The notes below the pieces were generated by a model. That model ran no database searches and was not told where the DNA came from. It saw only the letters and a program-made list of their open reading frames with translations. Below, piece by piece: positions 61,884 through 64,000 of a DNA stretch of 64,000 bases (positions within the stretch are counted from its first letter, which is position 1; each line of letters begins with the position of its first letter). The position numbers and the translations under genes are program-made. Location: NCBI GenBank assembly GCA_012656075.1, contig JAAKBF010000047.1:620001-684000 (forward strand), written 5' to 3'. The stretch comes from Phytophthora hibernalis (taxonomy: Eukaryota; Oomycota; Peronosporomycetes; Peronosporales; Peronosporaceae).

Positions 61884-62897
61884 ATGCTGGACCTTCCTAA
61901 CCCTATGATCAACAATCATATGCTTATCAATGCTGAAGCCATTATGAAGCATTCGGGAAGCCCAGACGAAACTTCTAGAACGGGACGCTTATACCCCAGA
62001 CAGTTCTGGAGACGAAGCCAAGGACCTTGCCGACGATGTCGACCGGTAATCGATGCAAGGGTGGCGGTGGACAAGGTTCAGCGAACGATGCAGTGGATCG
62101 AAACGCTTGATATCACCAAGTTTGAACAAAAGGCCCCCTTCAACGACTGCGTTTAGTTCACGAGCTTCGACCGGTATGGTTTTGTATCGTCCGGTACCAA
62201 TCTAACATTTTGATACAGGATGTGTGCGCTTCGTTGTGTAGGACCAGTTCAATGACATTGTCGTGAATATGACGCTCAACAAGTACACCATACGCGGCGA
62301 AGAGATTGCCGGAGATAGTCTCCTTTCGTTTCGCCAAACGGGTGGCTCACCTCATCATGTATGCTGGCGGGACAGATATTTTTGTCAAGACACTACGTTT
62401 CAAAGCATGTGGGACTGATCGGACCGGATTGGTATCCTTTCAATGATCTTCCCAGACAGAGGAAATGTGCTGCTTCCAACGGAGCCTCCCACGCAGCGGT
62501 TGAGTGCCAAATTGGTATTGTCAACTCCTCTGGGTTTCATTGGCTCGCTTTCATTGACCTGACGTGCAATCCGGTCAAGTGTACACTCTTTGAATTCGTG
62601 GTGCCACCAACGTAAAGAGTTCCCCAGCAATTGGATTCACATTACAGACATTTGGAGAAGTCTGTGAGAGACGTAACCATTTACCAGCTTGGCGGTCAGT
62701 CTGAGATCGTCGAATTTGAGCGATGGGGCGAATGCAATCAAAAAGACGGCCACTCATGTGGTAACTGGTGTCTGTTCTTCTTAGAGTCGATGTTGAGCGG
62801 CCACGAGTGGGATGATACTTGCTACGACAAGGAGCAGTTCTACCGTCTACGTTACCTGCGGTACTGTGCGTACGACGCTGAGGGTGATCTCGTTTAA
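61884..62897 (+). CDS. Ulp1/C48-like cysteine protease, copy 7
   Basis: It has the same one-base deletion as copy 4 (ACGGGTGG at 62340) but the Cys form of the GECNQ segment, so it combines variants of different neighbours. Confidence 0.55.
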
Positions 62898-63154
62898 GGG
62901 CACAGTAGCAAAGAGGAAATTCAATTGTTGTTTTGCATTGGATTTCGCTTTGTTTGTCGTTGAAGATTGAGGCCATTGTCATGGATCCACCAGATGTCGA
63001 AAGAACTATGTACCTTGAGGAAAAGAAGGCCATCAGAAATAATGTTTTTTAATTGTATTTTGAACTAGTCACTTATCGACAGAAATAATAGGTTTCCCTT
63101 CCGCGTGAGGAAGGCACTCCACGGGGACGGTGATATATCCACCGGAGAAAAATT

Positions 63155-64000
63155 ATGCTGGACCTTCCTAACCCTATGATCAACAATCATATGCTTATCA
63201 ATGCTGAAGCCATTATGAAGCATTCGGGAAGCCCAGACGAAACTTCTAGAACGGGACGCTTATACCCCAGACAGTTCTGGAGACGAAGCCAAGGACCTTG
63301 CCGACGATGTCGACCGGTAATCGATGCAAGGGTGGCGGTGGACAAGGTTCAGCGAACGATGCAGTGGATCGAAACGCTTGATATCACCAAGTTTGAACAA
63401 AAGGCCCCCTTCAACGACTGCGTTTAGTTCACGAGCTTCGACCGGTATGGTTTTGTATCGTCCGGTACCAATCTAACATTTTGATACAGGATGTGTGCGC
63501 TTCGTTGTGTAGGACCAGTTCAATGACATTGTCGTGAATATGACGCTCAACAAGTACACCATACGCGGCGAAGAGATTGCCGGAGATAGTCTCCTTTCGT
63601 TTCGCCAAACGGAGTGGCTCACCTCATCATGTATGCTGGCGGGACAGATATTTTTGTCAAGACACTACGTTTCAAAGCATGTGGGACTGATCGGACCGGA
63701 TTGGTATCCTTTCAATGATCTTCCCAGACAGAGGAAATGTGCTGCTTCCAACGGAGCCTCCCACGCAGCGGTTGAGTGCCAAATTGGTATTGTCAACTCC
63801 TCTGGGTTTCATTGGCTCGCTTTCATTGACCTGACGTGCAATCCGGTCAAGTGTACACTCTTTGAATTCGTGGTGCCACCAACGTAAAGAGTTCCCCAGC
63901 AATTGGATTCACATTACAGACATTTGGAGAAGTCTGTGAGAGACGTAACCATTTACCAGCTTGGCGGTCAGTCTGAGATCGTCGAATTTGAGCGATGGGG
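63155..64000 (+). CDS. Ulp1/C48-like cysteine protease, copy 8 (cut by window end)
   Basis: Like the reference copy to 64000, where the sequence ends within IVEFERWG, before the catalytic Cys. The array continues beyond the window. Confidence 0.55.

Larger units (their letters stand above)
54589..64000 (+). repeat. Macrosatellite of a 1271-bp unit, eight copies, runs off the window
   Basis: The landmark AATGCTGAAGCCATT recurs at 54589, 55573, 56844, 58116, 59387, 60658, 61929 and 63200. The spacing is 984 for the deleted first unit, then 1271, 1272, 1271, 1271, 1271, 1271. Units differ only at a few positions: ACGGAGTGG or ACGGGTGG, GAATGC or GAATAC, CCACGGGG or CCATGGAGG or CCACAGGGG. All are head-to-tail. 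Each encodes a Ulp1/C48-like protease domain with its introns and flanks. The last unit is cut by the window end. Confidence 0.97.

Noticed and set aside
54589..64000. CRISPR-like or bacterial repeat array
   Set aside because: The unit is 1.27 kb, coding and intron-bearing, with no spacer structure; the host is clearly eukaryotic.
1..64000. tRNA or rRNA genes
   Set aside because: I saw no cloverleaf with conserved A and B boxes and no rRNA core sequence, though a tRNA could be missed by eye.

Overview
The window looks like nuclear DNA of a plant-pathogenic oomycete, most likely Phytophthora or a close relative. The evidence is an RxLR-type secreted effector with tandem LWY-like helices, relics of a Crinkler (CRN) effector, introns of about 45-95 bp with GTACG/GTGAG donors, and short 5' leaders with the oomycete TCATTY initiator. 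Flagellar genes (BBS4, TPPP/p25-alpha) imply a lineage that makes zoospores.

Bases 1-25.6 kb are a dense housekeeping block interrupted by effector sequence. In order it holds: the end of a berberine-bridge-like oxidase, a J-protein with a zinc finger, a WD40 protein, THOC7, KIN17, the RxLR effector, a CRN relic, an unrecognised multi-exon protein, a DHHC palmitoyltransferase, an IQ/PH-like protein, a convergent pair of histidine phosphatases, a small unknown protein, endonuclease V, an ER-type DnaJ, an unknown protein, BBS4, a Golgin-A7/Erf4-like protein and a Kv-beta-like aldo-keto reductase. Erf4-type proteins are partners of DHHC enzymes elsewhere.

Bases 25.6-32.1 kb are accessory. They hold a 493-bp MITE with perfect 28-bp inverted repeats, degenerate repeats, a Helitron N-terminal remnant, a DUF6818-like gene and a diverged histone H4-like sequence with an in-frame stop. 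Bases 32.2-37.2 kb carry one gene, an E(z)/EZH-type histone methyltransferase with CXC and SET domains and a long disordered N-terminus.

Bases 37.6-47.1 kb hold three near-identical copies of a secreted protein with a 2-oxoglutarate/Fe(II) oxygenase-like HxD...H pattern and variable Cys-rich or Ser/Thr/Pro-rich tails. A Tc1/mariner element nested in a foldback sequence separates copies 1 and 2. TPPP, a Tweety-like membrane protein, a small unknown protein and a tandem deoxyribosyltransferase-like protein follow to 52.2 kb. A gene-poor stretch and a GC-rich minisatellite lead to a macrosatellite from 54.6 kb to the window end: eight copies (first deleted, last cut by the window) of a 1271-bp unit, each encoding a Ulp1/C48 cysteine-protease-like domain.

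Many otherwise clean genes need one base added or removed to stay in frame, usually in a short homopolymer. This looks more like consensus error in the assembly than gene decay, so pseudogene calls based on frame alone should be read with care.
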